A DNA stretch of 64,000 nt from Ctena decussata (Eukaryota > Mollusca > Bivalvia > Lucinida > Lucinidae): the NCBI GenBank assembly GCA_963989385.1, contig OZ022505.1:55307737-55371736 (forward strand). Direction: 5' to 3'. This document shows, in pieces, positions 10,735 to 23,070 of the stretch. The notes beneath the pieces are model-generated. The model was given only the letters and a program-made list of their open reading frames with translations, did not search any database and was not told where the DNA came from. A program made the translations under genes and the position numbers. The stretch's first letter is position 1; the number at the start of each line of letters is the position of its first letter.

Positions 10735-12204
10735 GCATACAAAGTATGACAAGGGGTATATAGCTTTCGTCCAATGTCCTTTCGTCCGTCCTTCCGTCCG
10801 TCCGTCCTTCCGTAAGTTAACATTTGCGTTAAAGTTTTGCGTTAAAGTTTTTGAGATCTTATATTTTCGAAACCCTTTGATGGATTTGGTTTATATTTGG
10901 CATGGTGATAGATAATGGTCCAAAGTTTTATTATGTACCACCCCCATCCATGCCTATGACCTGAAGGTCAAGGTCACAGACTTTGATTATTCATGTTAAA
11001 GTTTTGCGTTAAAGTTTTTAAGATCTCTATATAAGTCATACCCTTTGATGGATTGGGTTTATATTTGGCATGGTGATAGATAATGGTCCAAAGTTTTATT
11101 CTGTACCGTCCCCACCGATGCCTGTGACCTAAAAGTCAAGGTCACAGACTTTCATTATTCATGCTAAAGTTTTGCGTTAAAAGTTTTTAAGATCCCTATA
11201 TAATTCAAACCCTTTGATGGATTGGGTTTATATTTGGCATGGTGATAGATAATGGTTCAAAGTTTTATTATGTACCACCCCTACCCATGCCCATGACCTA
11301 AAGGTCAAGGTCACAGACTTTGATTATTCATGTTAAAGTTTTGCGTTAAAGCTTTTAAGATCTCTATATAAGTCATACCCTTTGTTGATGTGGGCTAATG
11401 TTTGGCATAATGATAGATGTTGGTCCAAAGTTTTATTCTGTACCATCCCCACCGATGCCTGTGACCTAGAAGTCAAGGTCACAGACTTTGGCTTTTCATG
11501 CTGAAGTTTTGTGTTAAAGATTTTAAGATATTATATCATTCAACATCTTCATTCAGTTTGGTTTATATGTCCAAAGTTTTATATTGTACCACGTTACACA
11601 TGACTGTGACCTAGAGGTCAAGGTCACAGACTTTGACATTTTCATATATGTTTTGTGTTAAAGGTTTTTAGATCCCATATCATCCAAATCTTTTGTTTGG
11701 TTTGGTTTTATTTTTGGTATGGTTATAGGTATTGGTCTAAAAAATAACTCTATATCATCCCCACACATGCCTTGACTCAAGGTGAAGAGCAAAGACTTGC
11801 TTTTCCATGATGAAGTTTTGAGTTAAGTTTAATTTGCATATTTTCCCATCTTTTTCTATAGGACCTTTTGATATGTGACTTTGTTCGCCTCTAGGTTGCA
11901 ACAGTCTTCACCATCTGGATGCTGCTGTTGACATAAGGTCAAGATCACATACTTTAACAGTTGCATCAATGTACTGCTTTGTTTCAGATATCTTTTAATG
12001 GAACCTTTTGATATATTACTTGGTTACTGTCAGCTTGCAGCAGATTAGTTGACATCTTCTGTGTGCTGCTACTGACCAAAGGACAAGGTCACAGGCTTTT
12101 ACATTTGTATCTTATATGTGTTAAATTTTTGTGTTTAAAGTTTATTGCTATTAGGCGGTGGCACTGGCCGGGGGTATACGTGAGCCCCTGCTCACTTGCT
12201 CTAG
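10735..12204 (+). mobile_element. HINE-like element, family C, with ~170-bp core repeats
   Basis: The 5' TATACCCCCGGC is exactly complementary to GCCGGGGGTATA at 12167-12178. It is followed by a perfect 6-bp-stem hairpin, GTGAGC-CCCT-GCTCAC (12180-12195), and the short tail TTGCTCTAG. After a (TCCG)n tract come at least five units of about 145-170 bp, each with AAGTTTTGCGTTAAAG, TTTATATTTGGCATGGTGAT and GTCAAGGTCACAGACTTT. Later units decay towards the 3' end. The end structure matches Helentron-associated non-autonomous elements. Confidence 0.65.
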
Positions 12205-12206
12205 TA

Positions 12207-12608
12207 TTGTTGAGTGTTACTGAAGTAATTTTGGATATCCTTAAGTTTTTACCTTTCACAATTATAGTTTTATAAGAAGGGCCATTCTGACCTTTCAGTG
12301 TTTTGTATGTTTTGTAAACACAGCTTTTTATCTAGTAAGCCCTAACACAACAAAGGCTATTAGGGGGATGTGAACATCATACACAAGAGATCAATCATTG
12401 CATCTGTATACACTCAAGACAAAAATAGATTTTCTTGAATGATAATCACTTAATGCAGGACAAAAATATTGCAGAATGCTTTCTGCAATACTTTGGATCT
12501 CCATTAATCTACCACCTGTCTTTAAGACCTTTGTTTTGTATATTTTAGATAATATTTTCTTTGTTTTTGCAGTGGTTTGCTTGAATTTATGCAGTGATAG
12601 CGATCAAA
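12207..12608. other. Unassigned sequence
   Basis: No supported gene or repeat. It is AT-rich and lacks open frames. Confidence 0.4.
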
Positions 12609-12729
12609 CATGATTTTGTCATTAACATTTGCAAGGTTCCTCAAAAACGTGTTGAAAACCTCAGGCTTTGCCCTCGGTTTTCAACACTTCCCTCGGGACC
12701 TTGAGAATATTAAAGAATCGAAAATCATG
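12609..12729. mobile_element. 121-bp foldback MITE
   Basis: CATGATTTT at the left end pairs with AAAATCATG at the right end. Inside, GTGTTGAAAACCTCAGG pairs with CCTCGGTTTTCAACAC, and CAAGGTTCC with GGGACCTTG. The whole sequence therefore folds into one hairpin with a short loop around GCTTTG. Confidence 0.7.
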
Positions 12730-13202
12730 TAGCTTAATTTAGGTGGGTATTTCGTGATAATTGAAGGTTAATTTTTGTCACTTCTCTATAATAAAAACTG
12801 TGCGTACTTAATTCTCAATTTTACTGATCTTAATTAAAGTAGGAAGAAATGTACATTTTGTGGCTAATTCAGTTCATTATAAAAAAAATGTGAAAGTGAT
12901 CATTTGAACTGCTTTAGTGAGGCTGTTCTTACAAGCATCCTTAGCATGTGAAATTTGTGCTCATTAGAATCACCTCTACGATTTTATCTAGATCATTTGA
13001 ATTATATTTTAATTAGCCCAAAATGAACACCTTATGTGTATGTGTCTATTTTAAGTATTACACTGTTAATATTAATTTTTCAAAAGGTTTTAGTCTGACC
13101 ATGCAACATGGATCATCATGCTCCCAAATCTTTGTAATTTACATCCCCTTACACCCCACTTTCATATACTATAATTGGGGTTTACGAACATAACACATTA
13201 TT
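12730..13202. other. Unassigned AT-rich sequence
   Basis: No coding, RNA or repeat feature could be supported in this stretch. Confidence 0.4.
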
Positions 13203-13312
13203 CTTTATTTTTTGTTCTAAACTATAGATTATGGATACCTGTCAGAACCGCCTGAAATTAGGCGGTTCTATTGTGTACCAACAATCTATGGTTTGAGCAA
13301 AAATAAGAAAAT
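13203..13312. mobile_element. Short foldback element around a perfect hairpin
   Basis: CAGAACCGCCT-GAAATT-AGGCGGTTCT forms an 11-bp hairpin at about 13243-13269. Complementarity continues outward (CTATAGATTATGG with CCAACAATCTATGG, and TTTATTTTTTGTTC with GAGCAAAAATAAG), giving a roughly 110-bp palindromic MITE. Confidence 0.6.
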
Positions 13313-13770
13313 ATATTTTTTTTTCTTTTAAAAATTGTCCTTTTTGCAGCATTTGAAAATCTCTGCATAATGCATTGGGCATGTTTGCATAATTTGCAAT
13401 ATCTGGTCATTGTTTTTGCTCTGCAATCCTGTAATATGTAGATTTTGCTGTGTCTGGACTCAGTTATTTTACTTTGTGACCTTGATTTTCTTTTTAATAA
13501 AACACAAGAAAACTTGTCTTTGTTAACTTGCTTTCTTAGACTTCTCCATATAACACTGCCATAAATGAGCGGCGTTGTGAGAAAACCTGTCTTCAAGGTT
13601 CTGACTAGATAGGACACAAATCAGGCTGTACAGTCACATTAGATGGTTAGAGGCTTGAAACTTTCGATTTCGGAAGTAGAAGAATTTTCTATTAAAGCAG
13701 TGAAAACAAAGGTGCTGATGATCAGCCATGCAGTTACCCCACAGCTGATCCTCGGCTGTTTTTACATATT

Positions 13771-14008
13771 TGAGCCGCGACGCGAGAAAACCAACAAAGT
13801 GGTTTTGCGCCCAGCGCAGACTCAGATCAGCCTGGGCATTCACCCAGTCTGATCAGAGTCTTTGCTGTCCGCATGGAGGTAGCCTAGACCTTCAGCTACC
13901 TTTAGAGCACTTTGATAAGAGTCTGATCAAACTGGGCGGATACCCAGGCTGATCTGAGTCCGCACTGGGCACACAACCACATTGTTGGTTTTCTCGTGTC
14001 GCGGCTCA
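13771..14008. mobile_element. Palindromic TGAGCCGCGAC MITE, 238 bp, complete
   Basis: The ends TGAGCCGCGACGCGAGAAAA and TTTTCTCGTGTCGCGGCTCA are inverted repeats, and the arms stay complementary to the centre (CAGACTCAGATCAGCCTGGGC with GCTGATCTGAGTCCGCACTG, and CCAGTCTGATCAGAGTC with GAGTCTGATCAAACTGGG). It is the reference copy for at least eight others in the window. An AGCTCACC element begins only about 9 bp downstream. Confidence 0.9.
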
Positions 14009-14017
14009 TTTGTTTTT

Positions 14018-14842
14018 AGCTCACCTAAGCTGATGGCTCACAAGCTGAGCTTATAGGATGGGACTCTTGCCATCGTCCATCTGCGTGCATCCACACTTTC
14101 AAACATGAATATCTACGCAAACAGAAAACCTGTATTTTGGGTTTCCGGCCAGTTCAAAACTCAGACTGTACAGTCACAGAAAATGATAAGAGGCTTAAAA
14201 AAGTAGATAGTTTTTATTATCTATTTGGCAAAAAACAAACACACTGATGAACTACGTAATTACCGTGCAGCTGATCTGCACCTTTGTTTTCACATAGGCA
14301 AATAACTTTTTTTTTTCATGAAGTGGCTCATTTCAGAAAAGAAGCTATTAACAGCTATGGAAGTTCAAAGATAGCCTCCATATTGTGCACTAGGTCAAAG
14401 CAACAACAAAATCTTAATTCAATACCTTCGTAAATCCATGCTCATGAACACACATATTAAATGATGATTATCTAGGTTCTCTGCAGTCGAATGTTTTGAT
14501 AAAAACTTGTTAGGGGTAATAAAACTCCCTTTAGAAGTAAACATCCCTGAGAGATTAGGAATCATGCTGTTATCCCTCTGCAGAAAGTCCGGTGAGATGA
14601 AATTTGGCTGCTGGTGAAAGGTTATATTACAAGCTGACAGCTCTGCCTGTTGTGCTGTTGATCGGATACTTTTAAACCTTGCATATATTAAATATGGGCA
14701 TACATAATGTTTTGGATGAGTTTAATTTTCAACCTGATTGGACTACTGATTGTGCAGTTAGCTGCCCTTGAGCATCTTAAATATCCCTATAGGTTTACAA
14801 TGTCTCTCAGGTGAGCAATTGTTGCCCTTTGGGCTACTTGTT
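14018..14842 (+). mobile_element. HINE-like element, family A, copy 1
   Basis: The 5' AGCTCACCTAAGC is complementary to TCAGGTGAGC near the 3' end. This is followed by a GCCC-TTT-GGGC hairpin and the tail TACTTGTT. The core is shorter than in other copies and not clearly periodic. The next family A element starts directly at 14843, so two members lie head to tail. Confidence 0.65.
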
Positions 14843-15659
14843 AGCTCACCTGAGCCAGCGGCTCCGGGGGAGCTTATATGATGGTAAGGCTCCGGCGGAC
14901 GTCCGTCCGTCGTACGTCCACACTTTCAAACAACTTCTCCTCTAAAACCGCTTGGCCAATTGCAACCAAATTTCATATGTAGCCTCCTGGGACCTTAGGA
15001 ACGAAAAGTTGTTCAAACGGTCCTAGTCACATGACCAACATGGCCGCCAAGCCCATATATGGTAAAAAGCTAAAAAATCTTCTTCTCCAGAACCAATATG
15101 CCGATGGCCTTGAAACTTAGTATGTAGCATCTGGTACGCGAGTACTACCAAGATTGTTCAAATTATGACCTTGGGTTGACCTTGACCTTTTTGACGGCAA
15201 GGTCAAATTTGCTTTCTGGTGCTTTTATATGGGAAAATGCTAGAACATAGGATTTCATGGAATCTATTGAAGATTTTGGCCTAAAAATTAGTGTGTATAT
15301 TCATCTTATTATAAGAACATGAAGATTTATGAGTACAAGAGGTCAAGGTCATTCTTTGACCTTTTGACCCTGAACTCTCATATTTTGACAATTTCATACA
15401 ATCTGCTCAAAAGCTACTGGGCCGATTGAAACCAAATTTCTAATAGAGCCTCCAGGGGTTGAGGGAATATAAATTTGTTCAAACGGTCCTGGTCACATGA
15501 CAAACATGGCCGCTGTGCCCATATATGGTAAAAAGCATTAAAAATCTTCTTCTCCAGAACCAATTGACCGATGGCTTTGAAACTTAGTATGTAGCATTGG
15601 GTACTCAAGTACTATCAATATTGTTCAAATTATGACCTTTGGTTGACCTTGAACTATTT
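14843..15659 (+). mobile_element. HINE-like element, family A, 5' part
   Basis: It begins AGCTCACCTGAGCCAGCGGC, followed by CCGTCCGTC and core units containing CTGGGCCAATTGAAACCAAATT-like, CACATGACCAACATGGCCGCC-like and GGTCAAGGTCATTCTTTGACC-like segments. It has no 3' end of its own. A second 5' end of the same family interrupts it at 15660, so it is either truncated or invaded by its neighbour. Confidence 0.65.
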
Positions 15660-17588
15660 AGCTCACCTGAGCCAGCGGCTCCGGGGGAGCTTATAGGATG
15701 GTAAGGCTTCGTCGTCGTCGTCGTCCGTCCGTCCACAATTTCAAACGACTTCTCTTCTTAAACTGCTGGGCCAATTGTAACCAAATTTCATATGTGGCCT
15801 CCAGAGGAAGGGGGAACGAAAAGTTGTTCAAACGGTCATGGTCACATGACCAACATGGCCGCCACGCCCATATATGGTAAAAACCTAAAATAATATTCTT
15901 CTCCAGAACCAATAGGCCGATGGCCTTGAAACTTAGTATGTAGCATCGGGTACGCGAGTACTACCAAGATTGTTCAAATAATGACCTTGGGTTGAACCTG
16001 ACCTTTTTTACGGCAATGTCAAATTTGCTTCCTTGTGCTTTCATATGGCAAAATGCTAGAACATAAGATATCTTGGAAACTGGTAGAGATTTTGGGCTAA
16101 AAATCGGTATCTACTGCCATCTTAATGAGTATGTGAAGATAAATGAGTATAAAAGGTCAAGGTCATTCTTTGACCTTTGACCCAGAACTCTCATATTTTG
16201 ACAATATCGAACAATCTCCTCAACAACCACTGGGCCAACTGAAACTAAATTTCATATAGAGCCTCCAGGGGTTGAGGGAACAAAAATTTATTAATACGGT
16301 CCAGGTCACATGACCAACATGGCCACCATGCCCATATATGGTAAAAATTTATAAAGATCTTCTCCAGAACCAATCGACCGATGGCCTTGAAACTTGGTAT
16401 GTAGCATTGGGTACTCAAGTACTATCAAGATTGTTCAAATTATGACCTTGGGTTGACTTTGACCTTTTTACGGCAAGGTCAAATATGGGAAAATGCTAGA
16501 ACATATGATTTCATGGATAGTTTTGAAGAGTAAGGCCTAAAATTGGTAAATGCAGTTGAGTTTATGAAGATTTATGAGTATAATAGGTCAAGGTCATTCT
16601 TTGACCTTTGACCCAGAACTCTCATATTTTGACATTTTCAAACAATCTTCTCCAAAGCCACAGGGCCAATTGTAACCAAATTTCAGATTTTACCTCCAGG
16701 GGTTGAGGGAATGAAATTTTGTTCAAACGGTTCAGGTCACATGACCAACATGGCCGCCACGCCCATATATGGTAAAAACCTTTAAAAATCTTCTTCTTCA
16801 GAACCAGTTGAGCGATGGCCTTGAAACTTGGTATGTAGCATTGGGTACTCCAGTATTATCACGATTATTCAAATTACAACCTTTGCTTGACCTTGATCAT
16901 TTTACAGCAAGGTCAAATATGGCAAAATGCTACAACATAAGATTTCATTGGAATTTTTGAAAAGTTTGGCCTAAAAATTGGTATATACAGACATCTTATT
17001 GAGGTCATGAAGAATTATGAGTACAAGAGTTCAAGGTCATTCTTTGACCTTTGACCCAAATCTCTCATATTTTGACATTTTCAAACATTATCTCAAAGGG
17101 CCAATTGTAGTCACATTTCATATAAAGCCTCCAGGGGTTGAGGGAACAAAAATATGTTCAAATGGTCCAGGTGACATGACAACATGGTCGCCCTACCCAT
17201 TTATGATATAAACCTTTAATATTTTTCTTCTCCAGAACCAATATGCCTATGGCCTTGAAACTTGGTAAGTAGCATAGAGTACTAGAGTACTCCCAAGACT
17301 GTTCAAATGATGACCTTGAGTTCACCTTGACCTTTTTTGCAGCATGGTCAAATATGGGAAAATGCTAGAACATAAGATTTCATGGAAAGTTTTGAAGATT
17401 TTGGCCAAAAATGGTATATATGGTTGTCTTAATGCCTATTAGCACATGAAGATTTATGAGTAAAAGAGGTCATGGTCAGTCTTTGACTTTTGACCCTAGA
17501 CTCATATTTTGACAATTTCAGACATAAGAATAAGCCACTTTCCCAATTGCTCAGGTGAGCGGATCAGGGCCTCATGGCCCTCTTGTTT
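15660..17588 (+). mobile_element. HINE-like element, family A, with ~410-430 bp core units
   Basis: The 5' AGCTCACCTGAGC is matched by the 3' CTCAGGTGAGCGG. A GGGCC-TCAT-GGCCC hairpin and the tail TCTTGTTT follow. Four core units start around GACAATATCG/GACATTTTCA, each with a ggtcacatgaccaacatgg segment and a TCAAGGTCATTCTTTGACCT segment. The (CGTCGTCGTC) tract near 15708-15730 is typical of the region just inside the 5' end. No protein is encoded. Confidence 0.7.
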
Positions 17589-18087
17589 ATCTGCGCAGCC
17601 TGATAGCATGCAAAAAAATTGAAAAATAATTAATTGGACGCTCTTTATAATGCATTAATTTATGTTCAGACCTAGTTACATTTTCAATAATGATGGTCAT
17701 TTTTTAGATTTATTCGCACAAAATTACCCTTTGATCTTTTCTTATATAAATCCTTTTAAACATCCACAAGTCCTGCATTTCGGGATTCTGAATTGTAATA
17801 TTGAAATATAATAATTTGGGCCAAAAAAAAGACAGGGAAAAAATTAATAAACATGCTTTAATCTTGTTGAATCAGGGAATAGGGGAACGTGCACCAGAAA
17901 AATCCCACATATACAAATAATGCTGGCATGGTCACTGCAGTTACATCAAGTACTGTCGCACATCGTATTATGTAGATACTGTATACTAAAATAAATCATC
18001 TGGTGTCTAAAGTGTACGTTTGCACCTTGTTAAATGTTAGAACGTTAATTTCTTGAGAAAGCGAAGGATCTCCGAAAAGTACAAGAT
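17589..18087. other. Unassigned sequence 3' of LINE relic
   Basis: AT-rich, without frames or delimitable repeats. Part may be the 3' UTR of the adjacent minus-strand LINE relic. Confidence 0.35.
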
Positions 18088-18387
18088 TCAGATTAAAATT
18101 CGATGTTGTCTTATGGCAGTGGAGAGCTCCAATCTTTGCTGTACGTAATAAGGACAAGAGAAAAAGAAATGGTATGTAGTTTCAATACTTCCACATCTGC
18201 ATAAAGGTGAATCAACTATATTTTTTAGAAAGCGATCATTGTTTAAACTGCTACATGAAGTACGAAAACGAGTGTGTAGAATCAGAGATTTTCTGCTTCC
18301 GACATAGTAGTATTTTGGGATAGATGCTCGATCCTTGTTGAGATAGCTTTTGAAAGAGTTGACAGAATCCAAGTGTTTAGCCTTTTG
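18088..18387 (-). pseudogene. Non-LTR retrotransposon RT C-terminal relic
   Basis: On the minus strand a ~95-codon open frame reads ...SVNSFKSYLNKD..., then HTRFRTSCSSLNNDRF, then SPLCRCGSIETTYHFFFSCP. The HTRLR...SSLN...C-x-CG...E(T/S)xxHFFxxCPxY pattern is the conserved tail following the reverse transcriptase domain in LINEs (I/Jockey/CR1-like groups). The frame continues upstream for a few codons to a stop at 18388-18390, with no ATG. The catalytic RT and endonuclease domains are absent or decayed, so this is a 5'-truncated dead copy. Confidence 0.8.
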
Positions 18388-18390
18388 TCA

Positions 18391-19300
18391 CTAATCCGCC
18401 ATTTTTCTTTGAAGCCTATTTAAGAAGACTCAGCGTTTGTCGCAAAGCCTGTGCGTGATATACAGATAAACATGATGTTTCATCAGGGCAGTGCCTCAAG
18501 CATCACGATCAAAGAACACATTCGAGTACCTAAAATGTAGGAAAGAGAGCTTTTATACAGCAGAGGAATGGATGCCAAATTCGCCTGGCACAGGTTCAAT
18601 TGACCTTGGAATCTGGGGTATTTAAAAAACGAAGGCTTCAGAATAGAAACGTTTACACACTAACTGGTCATAAGAAAGCCCTGAAGCAAGAGTGGGAACA
18701 TCTTAATTAAAATCTGATTAACAAAACATAAAATTTATGGCTCAAATGTTGCCGAATGATCTACTACTGTCATGGTCACATATCGAACAATTATTGCAAT
18801 GAACCACCATTACCACCTATAGTACACTAGTGTTTATTTTGTTCAAATATTAGTTGAACACCTCTCGTATGAAGTTTTCAAATTCTAACTTTCTTAGTTA
18901 TTTTAATGTGCTGTAAATGTTGATTTTTATGGTAACGTAAATTACAGCCTCATGTAAACTACATTGTACATCAGTTTGATTAAAATGCATCGCAGTCTAT
19001 GTGTATTTTTGAATATCAACACGTAAATGCTCTTTTAAATCAATATAATGATAACGAATATTGCATTAAAATTCATATTACATGTTTAAACAAATGACAC
19101 CATTTTTTCCCATAATGCTCTAGACCTGTACAAATATAGGCTTATAATGTATCAATATTTATGTTTAATTTTGTACAGTTAAATTATCATAAATTCTTAT
19201 GTAATGGTGACACAGATTACAGCCTTATAAACTGTAGAATCAGTAAACATAAAAATAAAGATTTAGAATTTCAGAATGTTTCTTCATCAATGAATATCAA
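18391..19300. other. Sequence upstream of the LINE relic, mostly featureless
   Basis: 18391-18720 may contain frameshifted remains of the same LINE but I could not follow a frame. 18730-19300 is very AT-rich and shows no gene or repeat. Confidence 0.35.
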
Positions 19301-19304
19301 AAAC

Positions 19305-20271
19305 TAGAAAATTGTGTCTGTAAGACACTAATGATGCTCCCGTGCAGCGCCTGTCACAGAACATGTGAACATCCCTAAGGCACCTATTAACTGCAAACAC
19401 ATTCTATAATGAATCCATTGAAAACTTTACACTCTTTATACCCTATAGCGCAGAATGTAGCCCAAAATGACTAAGTTTAAAAGGCCATAATTCCGTTAAT
19501 TTTTTTTAATCGAAAAAAAAAAACCATGCACCTCTTCATCATGTCCACAACAAGTATACAATGTCTGAAAAACAGCGGCTGAAAACTGTGGGAAGAGTTG
19601 ACCAAACAAATTACTAACCCTACAATGCAAACATATGCCTTAAATGACTAAGTTCAAAAGGCCATACTTCTGTCAAAATTGAAGCTAGCGCCAACAAAAA
19701 CCCACATGCACATTTTCAATATGCCCACAGCATGTATGCAAGGTTTGAAAAGGATCCACTGAAAACTGTGGGAGGAATTGATTACACAAACTCCATACCC
19801 TACAATGCAAAAATTTGCAGAAAATGACAAAGTTCAAAAGGCCGTAATTCTGTCAAAATTTATTTTAGCATCATTAAAAATCCACATGCACATTTTCAAT
19901 ATGTCCACAACATGCATACCAAGTTTGAAAAAGATCCATTGAAAACTGTGGGAGAAGTTGATTACACAAACTCCATACCATACCCTACAATGCAAAATAT
20001 TGCCTAAAATGACTTAAGTCCAAATGGCCGTAATTCTGTCAAAATTAATTCTAGCTCCATCAAAAATCCACTTGCACATTTTCAATATGTCCACAACATG
20101 TATGCAAAGTTTAAAAGATCCATTGAAAACTGTGGGAGAAGTTGATAACACAAAGTCTATACCATAAAGTGTGACGAACAGACACACGGACAGACGGACG
20201 GACGGACAGACAGGGGCATATCTTAATGCCCCCTGACTATCGTCACCGGGGGGGGGGGGGGCATAAAAACA
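19305..20271 (+). repeat. Minisatellite-cored element, family D (~175-bp units)
   Basis: Four units share ACAATGCAAA, AAGTTCAAAAGGCC(G/A)TAATTCTGT, CACATGCACATTTTCAATATG and TTGAAAACTGTGGGAGAAGT. They are followed by (GACG)n-type GGACAGACGGACGGACGG, GGGGCATATCTTAATGCCCCC and a G-run. The same 3' block occurs at 46160-46236. It resembles families A-C in having an ACGGACGG tract at one edge of a tandem core, but I did not find a clean paired terminus. Confidence 0.65.
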
Positions 20272-20449
20272 TTGTTTATATTGATTTATGGATAGGTTAC
20301 TGACTTTCTATATTATTTCAAAACATAGTAATAATTCTACCATTTTCTTTAGGTACAGCTCTCAAACGCCCCACTTAGTAGGCAGCGGAGAAGGGGAATA
20401 TTCTGCACACACTGGACACTTAGACATATTAGGGCTACACAAATAGAGA

Positions 20450-20729
20450 GGCACCGTGGTCGAGTGGTTAGAGACGCTTGGTTATGACGCAAAAGTCGCC
20501 GGAAGGTCGTGAGTTCGCGGCTCATCGTCGCCATTCGACGACTTGAAAACTCTCTGTCAACCCAGCAGTAAATTGGTACCTTTTTCGAATCTGGAAGGAT
20601 AAGGCAGCGATAGGAAAGGGATGGGCTCCGCCTTTCGTCTGCTGTGCCCACGATACAGTGGGTCTCTAACCCCCACTGCCCCTACGGCTATTAGGCTATG
20701 GGAAACCTTTACCTTTACCTTACCTTTAC
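20450..20729 (+). mobile_element. tRNA-derived SINE with (ACCTTT)n tail
   Basis: The head GGCACCGTGGTCGAGTGGTT has a good A-box (TGGTCGAGTGG) and AGTTCGCGGCTC serves as a B-box-like element about 45 bp on, as in class II tRNA-like heads. A ~200-bp unrelated body and a tail of CCTTTACCTTTACCTTACCTTT follow. The flanks ACACAAAT and ACACAATT may be a short target duplication. A minus-strand fragment of the same tail lies at 57002-57060. Confidence 0.7.
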
Positions 20730-20943
20730 ACAATTTCGCCGATAGGCAGAAGCAACATCCCACTTGCCCGGCCTAAAGTTTTTTAAGCGGCCGGTATAAT
20801 TGACATAAAAGGTTTTAATGCATTTTTAGTGAATGGCGATTTTGTTCTCTTCTTTTTTGCAGAAAAACTGTTCTTTTGCAGTTACTCAAATCTTTGGGAT
20901 GTCAAAATATGCCAGTAGTTCATCAAAACAACAACGAATATGT

Positions 20944-21349
20944 AACCGTTTGAAAAGAAAGAATAACAAAGTGTTGCATACAGTATGGTTACTGAAAATG
21001 TAAATAACAAATATATAAGCTAAACAATGACTTATTAACTTCATCTAGAGATATACTTTGTATTTCGATTATTTTTTATACCCACCAGAAGTGTTGCAGA
21101 AAGAAAAACGGTATGTGATAAAATATTGTGAACATATATTACATTATTGTGAACCGTTTGAAAAGAAAGAATAACAAAGTGTTGCATACAGTATGGTTAC
21201 TGGAAATGTAAATAACAAATATATAAGCTAAACAATGACTTATTAACTTCAGCTAGAGATATACTTTGTATTTCGATTACTTTTTATACCCACCAGAAGT
21301 GTTGCAGAAAGAAAAACGGTATGTGATAAAATATTGTGAACATATATTG
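20944..21349. repeat. Near-identical 208-bp tandem duplication
   Basis: 20944-21151 and 21152-21349 both start AACCGTTTGAAAAGAAAGAA and stay almost identical throughout (isolated changes such as TTCATCTAG/TTCAGCTAG). Such similarity implies a very recent duplication or an assembly duplication. There is no coding content. Confidence 0.9.
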
Positions 21350-21799
21350 TGCTCTGTGTGTAAGCAGTTTTATAGAAGTAAAGTCTGTATAATAATTTTT
21401 CAAGTAAATTAATCATTGCTCACTGAAGCGTGAATGGCAGCTAATAGTAATTTTACTTGCACTAGCACACATATGCAGCCGATCGTGTGACGTTTATGTT
21501 CCTTGCATTTTAGCTGCATTAGCCTAAAAGATCTCCTATTTTGCAATGCATATTTAGATGGTCGGGGTATTAATTATGTTTCTCAGTGTTTCTTTTTCCT
21601 CTGTTATGAAATCTTCAGTTCCGATAATCTGCACATAAAGAACGGGTTCCGTACTATTTTGTTGCAAGCATTGTTCCAAATCTTGACTGATGGAGTCAAC
21701 ATTGAGGACTGTACACCTTAAATTTGAAAATGTTATTTTCAAGGCATATAATAGAAAATCATACAAAGAACCATTAATAACAGATATTTTACCCTTTTT

Positions 21800-22750
21800 A
21801 TACCCCGCCACTAACGTGTGGCGGGGTATTATGTTCTCCTGCTGGCTGTCTGTGTGTCCGTCCGTCCGTCGTACGTACGTCCGTCCGTCCTTGAGCACAT
21901 CATTTCCGTTTGATAACTTTAGTATTTATGAACGGATTTTCTTCAAAGTTGGCTTGTGCATTGGTCTTGAGAATATCTCAGTTGGGATTGTTAATGGGCG
22001 AATTTCGATTTCTACTGATGGAGTTATTGCCCTTGTCAAGGTCTTAAAAAAAGGTTTTGGTCTATAGTTCTTTTACACTTTAAAATATCTTGATGAAATT
22101 TCACAGAAATGATTGCAGTAAGATAAGCTTTCAGTTACAAGTGGATTTTTGTCCACCTGGGTTATCTTTCCCTGCCCTGGGGCTATAAACATGTATTAAA
22201 TAACGAAAAAAAATGTATAAAATCAGAGTTGAAAGGGATTTTTCTGAAACTTTTAACAAATAAATATATTGATATAAGCTTTCCATCTCGATAAAACAAT
22301 TGTTCCCCAGTGGAGACCTGCCCCTGACACATGCTATATACATGTATGACATCATGAAAAAATCTATATAACATCAGACTTTGGTATATCTTGATGAACT
22401 TCCACAGAAATAATTGAAATGACATAAGCTTTCTGTTACAAGCAGAATTTAGCCCTCGTGGGTTACCTGCCCCTGCCCCGGGGCTATATACATATATGAA
22501 ATTATGAAAAAAATCTGTATAAAATCAAAGATGCACTGGATTTTCCTGAAACTTGCAACACATTATCAAGGTAATATGAGCGTCATGTCATGATCAAAAG
22601 TTTGTCCCCAGCGGTTATCTACCCCTGCCCCAAGGCTATAAACACGTATAAAATGATAATAAAAATCGTGTACCAAATGTACAAAAAAGTAATAGAAGGG
22701 ACATTGGTTGGCAGTGGCGGGGTATTACGCAGTCGTTTACGATGCTTTTA
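21800..22750 (+). mobile_element. HINE-like element, family B, copy 2
   Basis: The 5' ATACCCCGCCACTAACGTGT folds with its own continuation GTGGCGGGGTAT and is also complementary to GGCGGGGTATTACGCAG near the 3' end; the element ends GATGCTTTTA. The core has three to four ~170-bp units with CTTGATGAA(A/C)TTTCACAGAAAT, CTGCCCCTGCCCCGGGGCTA and TATAAAATCA. Only the ends match the 6697-8013 copy well; the cores have diverged or been exchanged. Confidence 0.6.
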
Positions 22751-23070
22751 TTAATTTATATATCATTTCACCCCATTAAATGGGTGGTGCAATTCAAAGG
22801 GAGACAACTCGCTTAGTACCGAAAACCAGACGTGTCATCAGTCGTTTGTTTTGTAAACTAGATACTAATTATTAATCTGATATATCACTTAAGATGTTTG
22901 CAGAACCTTACCAGTAGCACCTTCTCACAGGCTGTCTGTCTGCCGAACAAGCTTATAATCACTTAAACGATATTAACTAGTTTATCCATGCAGTATGATA
23001 AAGTACTTCCTTCTGATTAGACTGCGCTGATGCGGAGCCCAGTCCTCACTAGGCACTCACAACAATTTAT
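22751..23070. other. Unassigned sequence
   Basis: No gene, RNA or repeat boundary is recognised in this gap between two core-repeat elements. Confidence 0.35.

Noticed and set aside
21554..22067. 114- and 125-codon frames near 21.6-22.1 kb
   Set aside because: They run through the (CCGT)n tract and 5' end of a core-repeat element and have no domain.
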